Shown here piece by piece: positions 16,237 to 25,768 of a stretch of 64,000 bases of DNA. The notes under the pieces are model-generated. The model did no database searches. It was not told where the DNA came from and saw only the letters and a list, made by a program, of their open reading frames with translations. Numbering within the stretch: position 1 is the stretch's first letter; each line of letters opens with the position of its first letter. Origin of the DNA: SW132 sp038150125 (GTDB lineage Bacteria; Bacteroidota; Rhodothermia; Balneolales; Balneolaceae); assembly GCF_038150125.1 (NCBI RefSeq), contig NZ_JBBVMF010000001.1, positions 327,942 to 391,941 of the forward strand, in the 5' to 3' direction. A program made the translations under genes and the position numbers.

Positions 16237-17535
16237 ATGGACGAATTGAATCATAAAGATCCTGTGATTGCCGATCTTATCCGGCAGGAAACAGAGCGCC
16301 AAAATTATAATTTCGAGCTGATCGCTTCTGAAAATTTTGCTTCCAGGGCAACTATTGAGGCAATGGGCACACCCCTGACCAACAAATATGCTGAAGGATA
16401 TCCCGGCAAGCGGTATTACGGTGGTTGTGAAGTAGTTGATAAAGTTGAAAACCTTGCCCGTGACCGTGCAAAAGAACTATTTAATGCTGATTGGGTGAAT
16501 GTACAGCCACACTCCGGCGCATCGGCAAACGCCGCGGTTTACCTGGCGTTTATGAAACCGGGAGATACCCTTCTTGGGCTCGATCTATCACACGGCGGCC
16601 ACCTTACACACGGTTCGCCGGTTAACTTTTCGGGCATTACCTATAACGCTGAGTTTTACGGGGTAGAAAAAGAGACAGGCAGAATCGATTTGGACAAAGT
16701 GCGCGACAAAGCCAAAGAGGTTAAGCCCAAAATGATTTCTATCGGTGCCAGCGCCTATCCCCGCGATTTTGATTATCAAGCCTTCAGGGATATAGCGGAC
16801 GAGGTAGGTGCATTCTTGTGGATGGATATGGCGCATACAGCCGGACTAATTGCCGCGGGTGAACTCAATAATCCTATTCAGATTAGTGATGTAGTCACAA
16901 CTACAACACACAAAACACTTCGCGGTCCGCGCGGAGGGATGATTCTTGTTGGACGGGATGGTGAAAATAAGCTCGGTGTAACTGCCCGGAAATCGGGACG
17001 TGTAAAAAACTGGAGTGAAGTTCTTGATTCAGCAGTTTTTCCGGGATCTCAGGGCGGTCCTCTGATGCACGTGATCGCCGCAAAAGCAGTGGCATTTGGT
17101 GAAGCATTGCGTCCGGAGTTTAAGGACTACCAGCGCCAGGTGAAACTGAATGCCTCAAAATTAGCCGATACGTTCACAAATAAAGGATACAATCTCGTAA
17201 GCGGTGGTACTGATAACCATCTTATACTGGTTGATCTCAGAAACAAAGGGTTGAACGGTAAAATTGCCGAGGAAGCACTCGATAAAGCGGGAATTACCGT
17301 AAATAAAAACATGGTCCCCTTCGACACTGAAAGCCCATTTGTCACCTCAGGTATCCGTATTGGCACCCCGGCTCTTACCACGCGTGGATTTCGGGAAGAG
17401 CAGTTTGTACGGGTAGCAGATCTCATTGATACTGTGTTGCAAAACCCTGCCGATGAACAGACTCAAATTTCCGTTAAAGCAAAAGTGAAAGATCTTTGCA
17501 TTGAATATCCCCTTTACGATTTAAATAAGGTATAA
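16237..17535 (+). CDS. glyA: Serine hydroxymethyltransferase
   Basis: 432 residues from the ATG at 16237 (MDELNHKDPVIADLI). Upstream in-frame codons belong to the end of rpiB in another frame. The enzyme is a PLP-dependent fold-type I protein converting serine and tetrahydrofolate to glycine and 5,10-methylene-tetrahydrofolate. Seen motifs: LIASENFASRATIEAMG, NKYAEGYPGKRYYGGCE, HGGHLTHG, and the PLP-lysine segment VVTTTTHKTLRGPRGG (lysine near residue 227). The C-terminus EYPLYDL is typical. It is encoded 4 bp after rpiB. Confidence 0.97.
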   Translation: MDELNHKDPVIADLIRQETERQNYNFELIASENFASRATIEAMGTPLTNKYAEGYPGKRYYGGCEVVDKVENLARDRAKELFNADWVNVQPHSGASANAAVYLAFMKPGDTLLGLDLSHGGHLTHGSPVNFSGITYNAEFYGVEKETGRIDLDKVRDKAKEVKPKMISIGASAYPRDFDYQAFRDIADEVGAFLWMDMAHTAGLIAAGELNNPIQISDVVTTTTHKTLRGPRGGMILVGRDGENKLGVTARKSGRVKNWSEVLDSAVFPGSQGGPLMHVIAAKAVAFGEALRPEFKDYQRQVKLNASKLADTFTNKGYNLVSGGTDNHLILVDLRNKGLNGKIAEEALDKAGITVNKNMVPFDTESPFVTSGIRIGTPALTTRGFREEQFVRVADLIDTVLQNPADEQTQISVKAKVKDLCIEYPLYDLNKV

Positions 17536-17615
17536 ATGATCGCAAATTTACCGCTGGCAGAGTATTTTTCAATTCGGTTTAAATTGTCCCATTGTAATAT
17601 GAAGTATGATCTGCG

Positions 17616-18488
17616 ATGAGTGATTACCCCGAAGAAAGCAATTCAAAACGCAAGATAATGGGATCGATTCTTCCAAGGGCGAAAAAACCAAAGATAGATC
17701 CTACTGCTTCCATGTCATTTCTGGATCACCTTGAGGAGCTTCGCTGGAGAATCATCAAAGGATTCATTGGCGTGGGCGTTGGCGTAATCATTGCCTTTAT
17801 CTTCTCAGATTTTTTCATCCAGGAGTTCATACTCGGGCCAACCCGGGCCGATTTCTTCATGTATGAAATCATGCCGATTGATGCAGTAGAGCTCTCTCTA
17901 ATTTCAAGGCGCCTGCCGGGCCAGTTCTTTACATACTGGGGGACCTTGATTATTATCGGCGTCATTATAGGCTCACCAGTTCTGTTCTACCAGCTTTGGT
18001 CTTTTGTTGAGCCTGCACTGGGATCGGGTCAAAAAATCACAACTATTTTAAATGCTCTTTTTATAAACTTTTTCTTTCTTCTGGGCGTGGCGTTCGGATA
18101 TTTTATCCTGGTCCCCTTTGCCGTACAGTTTTTTACTCAGTTTGTTATTTCTGATGTCATCAGCAATGAGTTTGATATCAACGAATATTTTACCTCGGTT
18201 GCAATATGGACGCTCTCTTGCGGTCTTGTATTCCAGGTGCCCGTTGTGAGCTACTTCCTGTCAAAAGTCGGGCTTGTAACACCTGAAGGTATGCGCAAAT
18301 ACAGACGCCATGCTATTGTGGCATCACTTGCTATTGCCGCTTTTTTAACACCACCTGATCCAGTTTCGCAAATTATGATTGCCCTGCCGCTCATTGTACT
18401 CTACCAGTTTTCGATATTGTTGAGCAGATTTGCAAACCGGAAACGCAAGAAAGAAATCGATGCTGCGTTAGGAGAAAGTGATAACTAA
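17616..18488 (+). CDS. tatC: Sec-independent (Tat) protein translocase subunit TatC
   Basis: 290 residues with six membrane helices expected, the length typical for TatC plus a short N-terminal extension. The conserved N-terminal motif MSFLDHLEELRWRIIKGF (near residue 32) contacts twin-arginine signal peptides; FVEPALGSGQKITTI and FLTPPDPVSQIMIALPL are further family signatures. It exports folded proteins with RR signal peptides together with TatA/TatB, which are not encoded in this window. It follows glyA by 80 bp and could be in the same transcript. The C-terminus is charged and cytoplasmic (RKRKKEIDAALGE). Confidence 0.96.
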   Translation: MSDYPEESNSKRKIMGSILPRAKKPKIDPTASMSFLDHLEELRWRIIKGFIGVGVGVIIAFIFSDFFIQEFILGPTRADFFMYEIMPIDAVELSLISRRLPGQFFTYWGTLIIIGVIIGSPVLFYQLWSFVEPALGSGQKITTILNALFINFFFLLGVAFGYFILVPFAVQFFTQFVISDVISNEFDINEYFTSVAIWTLSCGLVFQVPVVSYFLSKVGLVTPEGMRKYRRHAIVASLAIAAFLTPPDPVSQIMIALPLIVLYQFSILLSRFANRKRKKEIDAALGESDN

Positions 18489-18626
18489 AATCTTTAGGTC
18501 TATTATTTTATCCCGAGAAAATAAATCACGATCTTACGACTCTTGTCTGAGACGGTATTAACCGTCTATATTCAAAAAAAGAGACGTGTTACCCGAATTT
18601 GAATTAACCTTATACAGTTTTATTTC

Positions 18627-19172
18627 ATGAAGATATCTTCAGTAATTACAATAACAGCCACTATCGTCATTCTTACTATAATGTCTGGCTGCACCACCGA
18701 CTCGGGTTTTACCATCCAGGAACCAACATTCGAAAATGTCCCTCCCCCATTTGATATCAGCAACGTGGAAGAGGAACCGGTTGTGGACGGAATCACAAAA
18801 TATACAGTTGAGGAAGGCTCCGGTGAAGATCAAGTGGTTATCCGCGACCAAATAGTGATGTTCCTAACGCTTCGCACTATAGACGGGACGATTATTTACA
18901 GTTCTTATCAGAACGATAATAGCGACCCGATTCAATCAACTATACAGAGTATAACGACACCACGCCCACCCAATATCGTGCGGAACTTTGCATTTGATCG
19001 CGCACGTACTGACGGACTCAGAAAAGGTCTTATCGGAATGCGTGAAGGTGAAAAGCGCGTCATTATTGTCCCTCCCGACCAAGGGTTTGCGCCTATTGGG
19101 GCAGGATCTGTCAACGACCCTTACCGCGAGGACACGCTACGGTATGACGTGGAACTCGAATTTATTTTTTAA
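18627..19172 (+). CDS. FKBP-type peptidyl-prolyl isomerase lipoprotein
   Basis: 181 residues with a lipoprotein signal (ITITATIVILTIMSGC, lipobox cysteine at residue 21). The C-terminal ~110 residues look like an FKBP domain: YTVEEGSGEDQVVIRDQIVMF at the start, GLRKGLIGMREGEKRVIIVPP in the middle and TLRYDVELEFIF at the end. The canonical FKBP active-site residues are only partly conserved, so isomerase activity may be reduced. It should act in the periplasm or at the outer membrane on folding of exported proteins. It is a single gene, between tatC and the convergent alr. Confidence 0.82.
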   Translation: MKISSVITITATIVILTIMSGCTTDSGFTIQEPTFENVPPPFDISNVEEEPVVDGITKYTVEEGSGEDQVVIRDQIVMFLTLRTIDGTIIYSSYQNDNSDPIQSTIQSITTPRPPNIVRNFAFDRARTDGLRKGLIGMREGEKRVIIVPPDQGFAPIGAGSVNDPYREDTLRYDVELEFIF

Positions 19173-19540
19173 GATCCTTCTCTGCGCCATAAACTACAAT
19201 GTTTTGATCCCCGTTGGGTTGCCTTGTGTAAAGAATCTGTAAAAGCAACACATTTTGTCCTATCGACTGGCATAAATGTCTGATGTTATCTTTCTGTATG
19301 ATACATCTGGCTCAATGAGACTGTTTGAATAGCTGTACACAGGATCATTTTTTGCCTCCAAAACATTCCTGCAGAAACATATTTTAATCTGATTTCCAGA
19401 TTATAAAATTATGGCTAAAAATATTGGTCGAAGTTACAAACATAACACTACCTGCCCTCTTTGGTCAATCGCTTCCCTTTTCTATCGCGCCCTGGCGGGA
19501 CTTGATATGGAGAGAAGATATTAATACCCTTCACAAAGTC
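19173..19540. other. 368-bp gap between convergent genes
   Basis: Lies between the FKBP lipoprotein and alr. No gene, strong hairpin or recognisable repeat seen; A+T-rich in places (19380-19420). Confidence 0.4.
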
Positions 19541-20611
19541 TCAATAATTCGTGTAACTCCTTGCCATGCGGTCAGACAGGCCGGTTAAAATTTCGTGCAC
19601 GTTGCTTCCGGCTTCCTCTGCCCATTTCGAAGCACTCCAGGCATCTCCACCCAAAAGGGTAACCTCCGTTTCAACGGGTATTTTTTTATTACCAAGATTT
19701 ATCATGATGTAATCCATCGTTACATTCCCCACCACAGGATACATCGCACCGTTCACCGACACTTTTAATTTATTACTCAAAGAGCGCAGGATTCCGTCGC
19801 CGTATCCTACGGGAATAGTACCGATGAAGCAGTCGATTGGAGCCGTCCAGGTTGCATCATAACTCACGCTTTCACCTTTCGAAACTTTCTTTACCTGTAC
19901 GACTTTTGACTTCCATGTCAGAACCGGCTCAAGCCAATCTGGCTGCACCCGTCCGGCTGCATATCCAAGTTGCGTCAGTCCGGTTCGAACCATGTCAAAC
20001 TCTTCTAAATCGTAGTGAACTGCTCCGCCGGTATTGCAGATGTGTACCAGTGGTATTTCATCGAAGTGTTTAAGGACATCTCTGAACGCTTTTAGCTGCT
20101 TTTCAACCTCTTTTGATCCGGGATCATCCGCCATTGAATAATGCGAGTAAATTCCCGAACAGATAAGCCGTTGGTTTACAATAGCCATCTTCCGAACCTC
20201 AGGAGCCTTAGATGGAGAAAAACCAAGCCGATTCATGCCGGTGTCGAAATTCAGATGGTACTTTGTCCCATCCATAAGTATGGAAAAGTGTGCCAGATCG
20301 CTTATTGTTGCGGTAAGACCGTGCGTTTGGTAGGCTGCCGCTGTCCGGGCAGATGGCACCTCAAACACAAGAATTGGCTTTTTGATGCCGCCCATGCGCA
20401 GTTCAATAGCTTCATCAACAAAAGCAACCCCAAACCAGTCCACTTCCGGCTCAGCCTCCCTCGCAACACGCACTGCGCCATGACCATAACCATTGCATTT
20501 AACGACGGACAGAATTTTTTTAGCAGCCGTGCGCTTCTTTAATTCTCTGATATTTTTTGTGATTGTCTGTAGATCTATTTCGGCGTAAGAATTGGGGAAA
20601 TGAAGTTTCAA
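19541..20611 (-). CDS. alr: Alanine racemase
   Basis: 356 residues. The N-terminal TIM barrel contains the PLP lysine in ILSVVKCNGYGHGAVRVA (residue 38), and the C-terminal beta domain carries the second catalytic residue in GESVSYDATWTAP. Further family signatures are LNFDTGMNRLGF, SHYSMAD and VGNVTMDYIMINLG. It converts L- to D-alanine for peptidoglycan. Its start overlaps the stop of the upstream FAD oxidoreductase gene by 4 bp, so the two are co-transcribed, although no functional link is evident. The C-terminus ends MARSYTNY as in other Alr proteins. Confidence 0.96.
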   Translation of the reverse strand: MKLHFPNSYAEIDLQTITKNIRELKKRTAAKKILSVVKCNGYGHGAVRVAREAEPEVDWFGVAFVDEAIELRMGGIKKPILVFEVPSARTAAAYQTHGLTATISDLAHFSILMDGTKYHLNFDTGMNRLGFSPSKAPEVRKMAIVNQRLICSGIYSHYSMADDPGSKEVEKQLKAFRDVLKHFDEIPLVHICNTGGAVHYDLEEFDMVRTGLTQLGYAAGRVQPDWLEPVLTWKSKVVQVKKVSKGESVSYDATWTAPIDCFIGTIPVGYGDGILRSLSNKLKVSVNGAMYPVVGNVTMDYIMINLGNKKIPVETEVTLLGGDAWSASKWAEEAGSNVHEILTGLSDRMARSYTNY

Positions 20612-22218
20612 CGGCCGGCTCCAAAAAGTTTTTTGCGTTTATGTTTCTTTAGAATTATCTGGGCTGCATTATAACCGGCAGCGCCAAATACGCCACCGCC
20701 GGGGTGGCACGAAGCACTGCTTAGATACAGATTCTTAATCGGAGTTTCGTACTGGCTCAATTCCGGAGTTGGACGAAACATAAACATCTGGTCAAAATTC
20801 ATTTCCACATGCATTACGTTTCCTCTTAACAGTCCATGTTTTCGCTCGATATCGAGCGGCGACTGAATATAGCGATCAATCAGCTTTCCTTTCATATTTG
20901 GCGCGTAATTTTCCACTACGCCATAAATTTTATCAGCTTCTCGTTCGCGGATATCATCCCAATGCAGTCCGTTGGCAAGCTCGTATGGATGCCACTGTGC
21001 CCAGGCAAACAGCGTATGATTTCCATCTTTGGCCACTTCTGGGTCAATTTTTGAAAACGTCATGGCAAGCACTGCCGGTTCTTCAGGTGGAAGTTTTTTA
21101 TGATAGTCTCCTATTGCACGATTCATATAATCAACCGACGGTGCCAGGAGCTGCATGCCGTTGTGAACGTGCGGATCACCCGGGCATGCCGTGTAATCCG
21201 GAAGTTCTTCAACCGCACACCGGATCACCATCCCAAATCCATTTCCAACCTGAATATTTTTAACTTTGGTCAGCAACGAGTCATCCAGATGCTCCCGGCC
21301 AACAAGTTTCATCATAGTGGTTTGAACGTGGGCATTTGACACGATCAGATCGGCTTCAAAATACGATCCGTCTTCTGTTATAACTCCGCGGACTTTCCCG
21401 TCCTCAATCTCGATAGATTCTACAGGATGATCAGCTATCACTTCTCCCCCATTTTCCTCAATCAGTTTCTTCATCGCCTGCGTAAGCATACCGCTCCCCC
21501 CTTTTGGGTGCTTAGCACCGCTTTGATGCAGCATCGACTGCCATCCCACAAAATCTCCCGTTGCGCTCTGATCGGGAAGCGGCCCTGACTGTGCCGCAAA
21601 CCAGGTAAGTGCTGCCTGCATGTGTGGATTATCGAAGGCATTTTTCACAACACTTCCATAACTCCCTAAAATCTTTTGCAGACCATCGATTTGTTCCCCT
21701 TTCTTGAACATTGAACCGTCTCGGAACTGCCCTTTCATCAATTCTGAGACAATATTCTTGCCGCTGGGTGGAACCATAAATGCTTTTAGTACGCCTTTGT
21801 TGATGCGCCCCCAGAACTCAACAAATTCACGATAGTTTTCTACATCTTCGGGAGCAACTTTTCGAATCGAATCCAGAGTGCGTTCCAGATCTTTATAAAA
21901 ATGAATCACTCCTTTTCCGTCCGGCACAGGGTAGCTCATGATGGGATCCATCTCGATATATTCCAGCCCGTAGTTTGTGAGCCCAAGCTCTTCAATAATC
22001 CCGGTTTGATGGATCATGATATGGACAGAAGATCCCACATCCATCCTAAATCCATGGGGATTCTGCTCGCTTTTGAACATCGTTTCAGTACATACGGCAC
22101 CTCCAATGGTATCCCGCCGTTCCAAAACGCATACGCTCATACCAGCTTTGGCAAGGTAGCAGGCTGTGATGAGTCCATTGTGGCCGGAACCGATAATTAG
22201 TGCATCATATTTTTTCAT
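20608..22218 (-). CDS. FAD-dependent oxidoreductase of the phytoene desaturase/PYROXD2 type
   Basis: 536 residues. The N-terminal dinucleotide-binding motif LIIGSGHNGLITACYLAKAG with the acidic end VLERRDTIGGAVCTE is clear, and the C-terminal FAD segment reads NLYLSSASCHPGGGVFGAAGYNAA. The overall pattern fits the CrtI/carotenoid-isomerase-like amine oxidase superfamily, closest in character to the PYROXD2-like branch (MGSS/GGSGMLTQAMKKLIEENGG). A carotenoid role is possible, but no other carotenoid gene is nearby. It overlaps alr by 4 bp. The substrate cannot be assigned. Confidence 0.85.
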   Translation of the reverse strand: MKKYDALIIGSGHNGLITACYLAKAGMSVCVLERRDTIGGAVCTETMFKSEQNPHGFRMDVGSSVHIMIHQTGIIEELGLTNYGLEYIEMDPIMSYPVPDGKGVIHFYKDLERTLDSIRKVAPEDVENYREFVEFWGRINKGVLKAFMVPPSGKNIVSELMKGQFRDGSMFKKGEQIDGLQKILGSYGSVVKNAFDNPHMQAALTWFAAQSGPLPDQSATGDFVGWQSMLHQSGAKHPKGGSGMLTQAMKKLIEENGGEVIADHPVESIEIEDGKVRGVITEDGSYFEADLIVSNAHVQTTMMKLVGREHLDDSLLTKVKNIQVGNGFGMVIRCAVEELPDYTACPGDPHVHNGMQLLAPSVDYMNRAIGDYHKKLPPEEPAVLAMTFSKIDPEVAKDGNHTLFAWAQWHPYELANGLHWDDIREREADKIYGVVENYAPNMKGKLIDRYIQSPLDIERKHGLLRGNVMHVEMNFDQMFMFRPTPELSQYETPIKNLYLSSASCHPGGGVFGAAGYNAAQIILKKHKRKKLFGAGR

Positions 22219-22337
22219 ACTGCGTATAGCAATTTTATGAAGTGTAATCGTTCATTTCTTTTCTTAAGTTTCCAACGCGATATCTGACACAGCAATTCGG
22301 CTCAATTTCACAAAATAAAAAAGATACTACTACGAAT

Positions 22338-24128
22338 ATGCAATTTTTAAAGACCTTTTTAGCATCTATTCTAGGGACAATCACCGCCCTTGTCATTCTC
22401 TTACTTATTGGCTTCGGCATCGTGGTAAGCAGTTCCTCAGAACCGGAACCTTATGTTCGGTCAAACACAGTACTGTCTTTTAGTTTATCTGGAGATATTC
22501 CCGCTCGAACGCTAACAGATCCGTTTGAGGAACTGCTTAATCCTTCATTAGGAGCAAAACTATCGCTTCAATCTTTGAAAGGAAATCTGAGTAAAGCGGC
22601 AGCCGATGAAAATATTGAAGGAGTTTGGGTTAAAACGAATTTCGTCTCTGCCTCATGGGCGAATCTTGAAAGTGCTTATTCCTACTTCGAAGATTACAAG
22701 GAGAGCGGCAAGTTTCTTTACTTCAGTACAGACGACATCGGCATGAATGAAAAATCTTATTTCCTGGCTTCTCTTGCAGATTCCGTTTTTTCACCGCCTG
22801 AAACCAATTTTGAGTTCGATGGCTTTGTCACCCAGATCACATTTTACAATGAAATGCTCGATCGGATTGGGATTGAGCCAGAAATCTTCCGAGTGGGTGA
22901 ATATAAATCAGCTGTTGAGCCATTCACGCAAATGGAAAGCTCAGATGAGAGTGAAGAGCAGCTGCGCGCCATTTTAAATGCGGCATCAACACGATTTGTG
23001 GAAGCCATAGAAAAAAGAACAGGTAAATCTGCTGGTGAGATCAATGAGATGCTAAGCTCAGCCCCCATCGGCCGCCTTGAATTTGCGCTCGAAAATGGAC
23101 TGATCGATGCTTTTGCCTATCATGATGAAGTTGAAGCCATAATTAAGGAACGTGTTGGCGTCGAGGAAGATGATGACCTGGAAACGATCAGTTTTGGCCG
23201 GTATTCAAGGGTCAGTCAGAGCAATGCCGGTATGGATGTGCCTGAAACGAGCGATAAAATTGCTGTCATTTATGCCTCAGGAGCTATCATGCCGGACCTC
23301 GGAAGTTCGCCGTTCATGTCTGAAACGGGAATTACTGCAGAATCTGTGCGAAAGCAGCTCGAGTCTGTTTTAGAAGACGACGATGTAAAAGCAATTGTTT
23401 TTCACGTTAATAGCGGGGGCGGAGCAGCCACAACTTCCGACCTGATCTGGCACGACATTCGCCGTGCATCCGAGAAAAAACCGGTCATCGCGTCGATGGG
23501 TTCCGTTGCAGCATCGGGCGGATACTACATAGCAGCCGGGGCTGACACCATCGTTGCCGGCGAAAATACAATCACAGGCTCCATTGGTATCTTCAACCTG
23601 TTATTTAATTCCCAGGAGCTATTCAATGAAAATCTCGGGATCGCGTTTGAAACATTTGAAACACACGAATATGCCGATTTGTTTGACTTGACACGTCCCT
23701 TCACAAGTTCTGAAGAACGAGTGATTCAGCAGAATGTGGAGCGCGGATACGAAACGTTTGTCAGCAAAATGGCAGAGTCACGCGGCATGACCTACGATGA
23801 GATCGACGAAGTAGCGCGCGGCCGTGTATGGACCGGTGTTGATGCGCACGAACGCGGCCTTGTGGATGTACTTGGCGGTATTGATCGCGCCATTGAAATT
23901 GCCGCTGAAAAAGCCGGCATTGACGCATATATACTCGATAATTATCCCAAACAGAAAGATCTCTACCAGCAGTTGTTTGCTTCCGGTAATGCTCAGCTTC
24001 ACATGTTTATGATGAACCTGCTTCCCGAGCCTCTCAAGCGTGAGGAAACTCAAGATCTGATGATGCTGATGAATCAGCCCAAAGGAAGTAACTGGGCGAT
24101 TCTACCCTTTCGAATTGATGTGAATTGA
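22338..24128 (+). CDS. sppA: Signal peptide peptidase SppA, long (67-kDa) type
   Basis: 596 residues, matching the two-domain E. coli-like SppA. One N-terminal membrane helix (FLASILGTITALVILLLIGFG) anchors it to the inner membrane. The catalytic lysine lies in the N-terminal repeat (RVGEYKSAVEPF, about residue 190) and the catalytic serine in the C-terminal repeat (MGSVAASGGYYIAAGAD, about residue 393), as in the known Ser/Lys dyad. It degrades remnant signal peptides after cleavage. Divergent from the FAD oxidoreductase with a ~120-bp shared promoter region. Confidence 0.95.
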   Translation: MQFLKTFLASILGTITALVILLLIGFGIVVSSSSEPEPYVRSNTVLSFSLSGDIPARTLTDPFEELLNPSLGAKLSLQSLKGNLSKAAADENIEGVWVKTNFVSASWANLESAYSYFEDYKESGKFLYFSTDDIGMNEKSYFLASLADSVFSPPETNFEFDGFVTQITFYNEMLDRIGIEPEIFRVGEYKSAVEPFTQMESSDESEEQLRAILNAASTRFVEAIEKRTGKSAGEINEMLSSAPIGRLEFALENGLIDAFAYHDEVEAIIKERVGVEEDDDLETISFGRYSRVSQSNAGMDVPETSDKIAVIYASGAIMPDLGSSPFMSETGITAESVRKQLESVLEDDDVKAIVFHVNSGGGAATTSDLIWHDIRRASEKKPVIASMGSVAASGGYYIAAGADTIVAGENTITGSIGIFNLLFNSQELFNENLGIAFETFETHEYADLFDLTRPFTSSEERVIQQNVERGYETFVSKMAESRGMTYDEIDEVARGRVWTGVDAHERGLVDVLGGIDRAIEIAAEKAGIDAYILDNYPKQKDLYQQLFASGNAQLHMFMMNLLPEPLKREETQDLMMLMNQPKGSNWAILPFRIDVN

Positions 24129-24144
24129 GTTTGGGTCTGAATTT

Positions 24145-24175
24145 GGTCATCCCGGTCCTGAACCGGGATCTCCTA
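24145..24175. repeat. REP-like palindrome after sppA
   Basis: GGTCATCCCGGT-CCTGA-ACCGGGATCTCC followed by TATTC. Same pattern as near 15538 and 56206, and placed 17 bp after the sppA stop codon. Confidence 0.6.
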
Positions 24176-24286
24176 TTCTTGATCGAATGCAAATCACTAC
24201 CAATGACAGTTTGTAAAAAGTGTTGCTTTAGGCTTTAGATAACGATGTTATTTTTTTGAGCACAAATCTAAACATTTGAACATTTA

Positions 24287-24614
24287 TAAACGGTTTCGCG
24301 CCTGTGCGAAACAAAAAGCCCCGACAGGAGCGACAGCTCAGTAGCCCCGCACAAGCGCCGTGTTGTTTTGGCGCGCAGTGCGGGGTAAGAGAAGGTAGAC
24401 GTTCCAAGCACCCCGAGGCAGTTGATTTCGCAGAAGAAACCAATCCAGTCGAAGGGGGATCAGATGATCTAATCCGTGGATTTATCATGGCCTGAGTATG
24501 TGCGTTTTGAGCGTTAAGTCTACCCGGAAGATCGCATACTATCCCTGAATTAGGGTACGTATGCTGTCACTTTTCAAATGGTGTCGCCCGTTTTTGGGCA
24601 AAATTAGTTGCTAT
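24287..24614 (+). repeat. Structured dispersed repeat (family A, copy 1)
   Basis: About 328 bp that recurs, in inverted orientation and with only scattered differences, at 63646-64000. It opens with a perfect hairpin GTTTCGC-GCCTGT-GCGAAAC, then paired GCCCC/GGGGC-type and CCCCGCAC/GTGCGGGG stems. A central stretch of ~110 bp (CCAATCCAGTCGAAGGGGGA onward) is nearly invariant, and the end is a TCGCCC..GGGCAA hairpin. Short open frames in it are broken differently in the two copies, so it is probably not protein-coding. No terminal inverted repeats or target duplication were identified. Confidence 0.9.
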
Positions 24615-24619
24615 AAGCG

Positions 24620-24657
24620 GCTGGTTACTTATCATAAGGCTGGTTACTTATCATAAG
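24620..24657. repeat. 19-bp direct tandem duplication
   Basis: Two exact copies of GCTGGTTACTTATCATAAG directly follow family A copy 1. No such duplication is present next to the second copy. Confidence 0.85.
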
Positions 24658-24770
24658 AATGATGGGAGATCGCGGATTTACCAAATGGATCCCTTGGTAA
24701 AAGTCCGCGATGACTTTGAAAAACTGCAAATATTCAAATAGTATTCTAAGTCAATCTAACAGTTCATACA

Positions 24771-24818
24771 GCTGACGGCATCCGCTTTAAATTTCCGGAT
24801 GTCATCGGCTCTTTTTTT
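24771..24818 (+). terminator. Strong rho-independent terminator with no upstream gene
   Basis: GCTGACGGCATCCG, 10-nt loop, CGGATGTCATCGGC, then TCTTTTTTT. The nearest + strand gene upstream (sppA) ends ~640 bp away and the structured repeat lies between, so this may terminate a non-coding transcript. Confidence 0.8.
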
Positions 24819-24865
24819 ATATATTAATGACAGAGGTCCCAAAGACAAATCCATATATATAAACC

Positions 24866-25714
24866 ATGAGGCTAGGCAGATTTACCATAGAGCAGCTAAG
24901 TGAAGGTTTTTTTGAACTCTTCAAAGATGGCACATTTGCTAAGATGGATCCCAACCGCCTGAATAACCCGGGAGACGATCCCACACTGGGCAGATTCTCT
25001 TCGGCAATCGGTATCGATCCCCTGTTGATATCAGAAGGCGATAATCATACCATTGTGGATACAGGACTTGGCTGGGGCTTAGATCACAAAAGCAGCTACG
25101 CCGAGAGCTCCAATATTATAACCAATCTCGGCATTTTCGGAATTCAGCCGAAGGATATTGATTTAGTCATTTTAACACATCTCCATTTCGACCATTCCGC
25201 CGGCTGTACCCGGGTGTCGGACCAATTCACCACAGAGGCGACGTTTCCCAATGCACGTTATTTATTACAGAAATCAGAATGGGATTTCGCGCTTTCTGAA
25301 CAGCAATCGAAACAAGAGGCACCGGGAGCCGATTACCGGCTGGATGAACTTTATCGTCTGAAAGCTGACAACCGATTTGAGATGATCGAAGGAAACCATT
25401 CCCCCACGGAATCCATCAAACTTATACATAGCGGCGGTCACACACCAGGCCACCAGGTGGTTAAAATAGAGGATGGTGAGCATATCGCATATTTTCTGGG
25501 GGACCTTATTCCCACAGAATATCATCTTAACCATTACTCTATGAAGCGGATCGACCACTCTCCTCTCACGGCGAAAAAGGCCAAAACACTGATATTGAAA
25601 GAAGCCTTTAAAGAAAATGCACAACTCTTTTTCTATCACTCGCTTTTCAACAAATCGGGCCGGCTGGCCAAAGATCTGCACCGGAATTATATTTTACAGG
25701 AGACGCGTTCCTAA
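24866..25714 (+). CDS. MBL-fold metallo-hydrolase
   Basis: 282 residues of the metallo-beta-lactamase superfamily. Metal-binding motifs are in place: LVILTHLHFDHSAGC (HxHxDH, residues ~107-112), a later histidine in HSGGHTPGHQVV and an aspartate in AYFLGDLIPTEYH. The C-terminal histidine is likely in FFYHSLFN. The general architecture resembles the YtnP/quorum-quenching-lactonase-like and related hydrolases, but the substrate is not predictable. It heads a run of + strand metabolic genes to 31324; 54 bp separate it from the acyltransferase gene. Confidence 0.85.
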   Translation: MRLGRFTIEQLSEGFFELFKDGTFAKMDPNRLNNPGDDPTLGRFSSAIGIDPLLISEGDNHTIVDTGLGWGLDHKSSYAESSNIITNLGIFGIQPKDIDLVILTHLHFDHSAGCTRVSDQFTTEATFPNARYLLQKSEWDFALSEQQSKQEAPGADYRLDELYRLKADNRFEMIEGNHSPTESIKLIHSGGHTPGHQVVKIEDGEHIAYFLGDLIPTEYHLNHYSMKRIDHSPLTAKKAKTLILKEAFKENAQLFFYHSLFNKSGRLAKDLHRNYILQETRS

Positions 25715-25768
25715 AACTTTAAGAAAATATCATCATTGTAATTGCAACAGATCAACTAACGGACAGCA

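Noticed and set aside
24304..24495. 63-codon frame inside family A as a gene
   Set aside because: The frame is broken in the second copy and the sequence shows paired stems instead of coding features.
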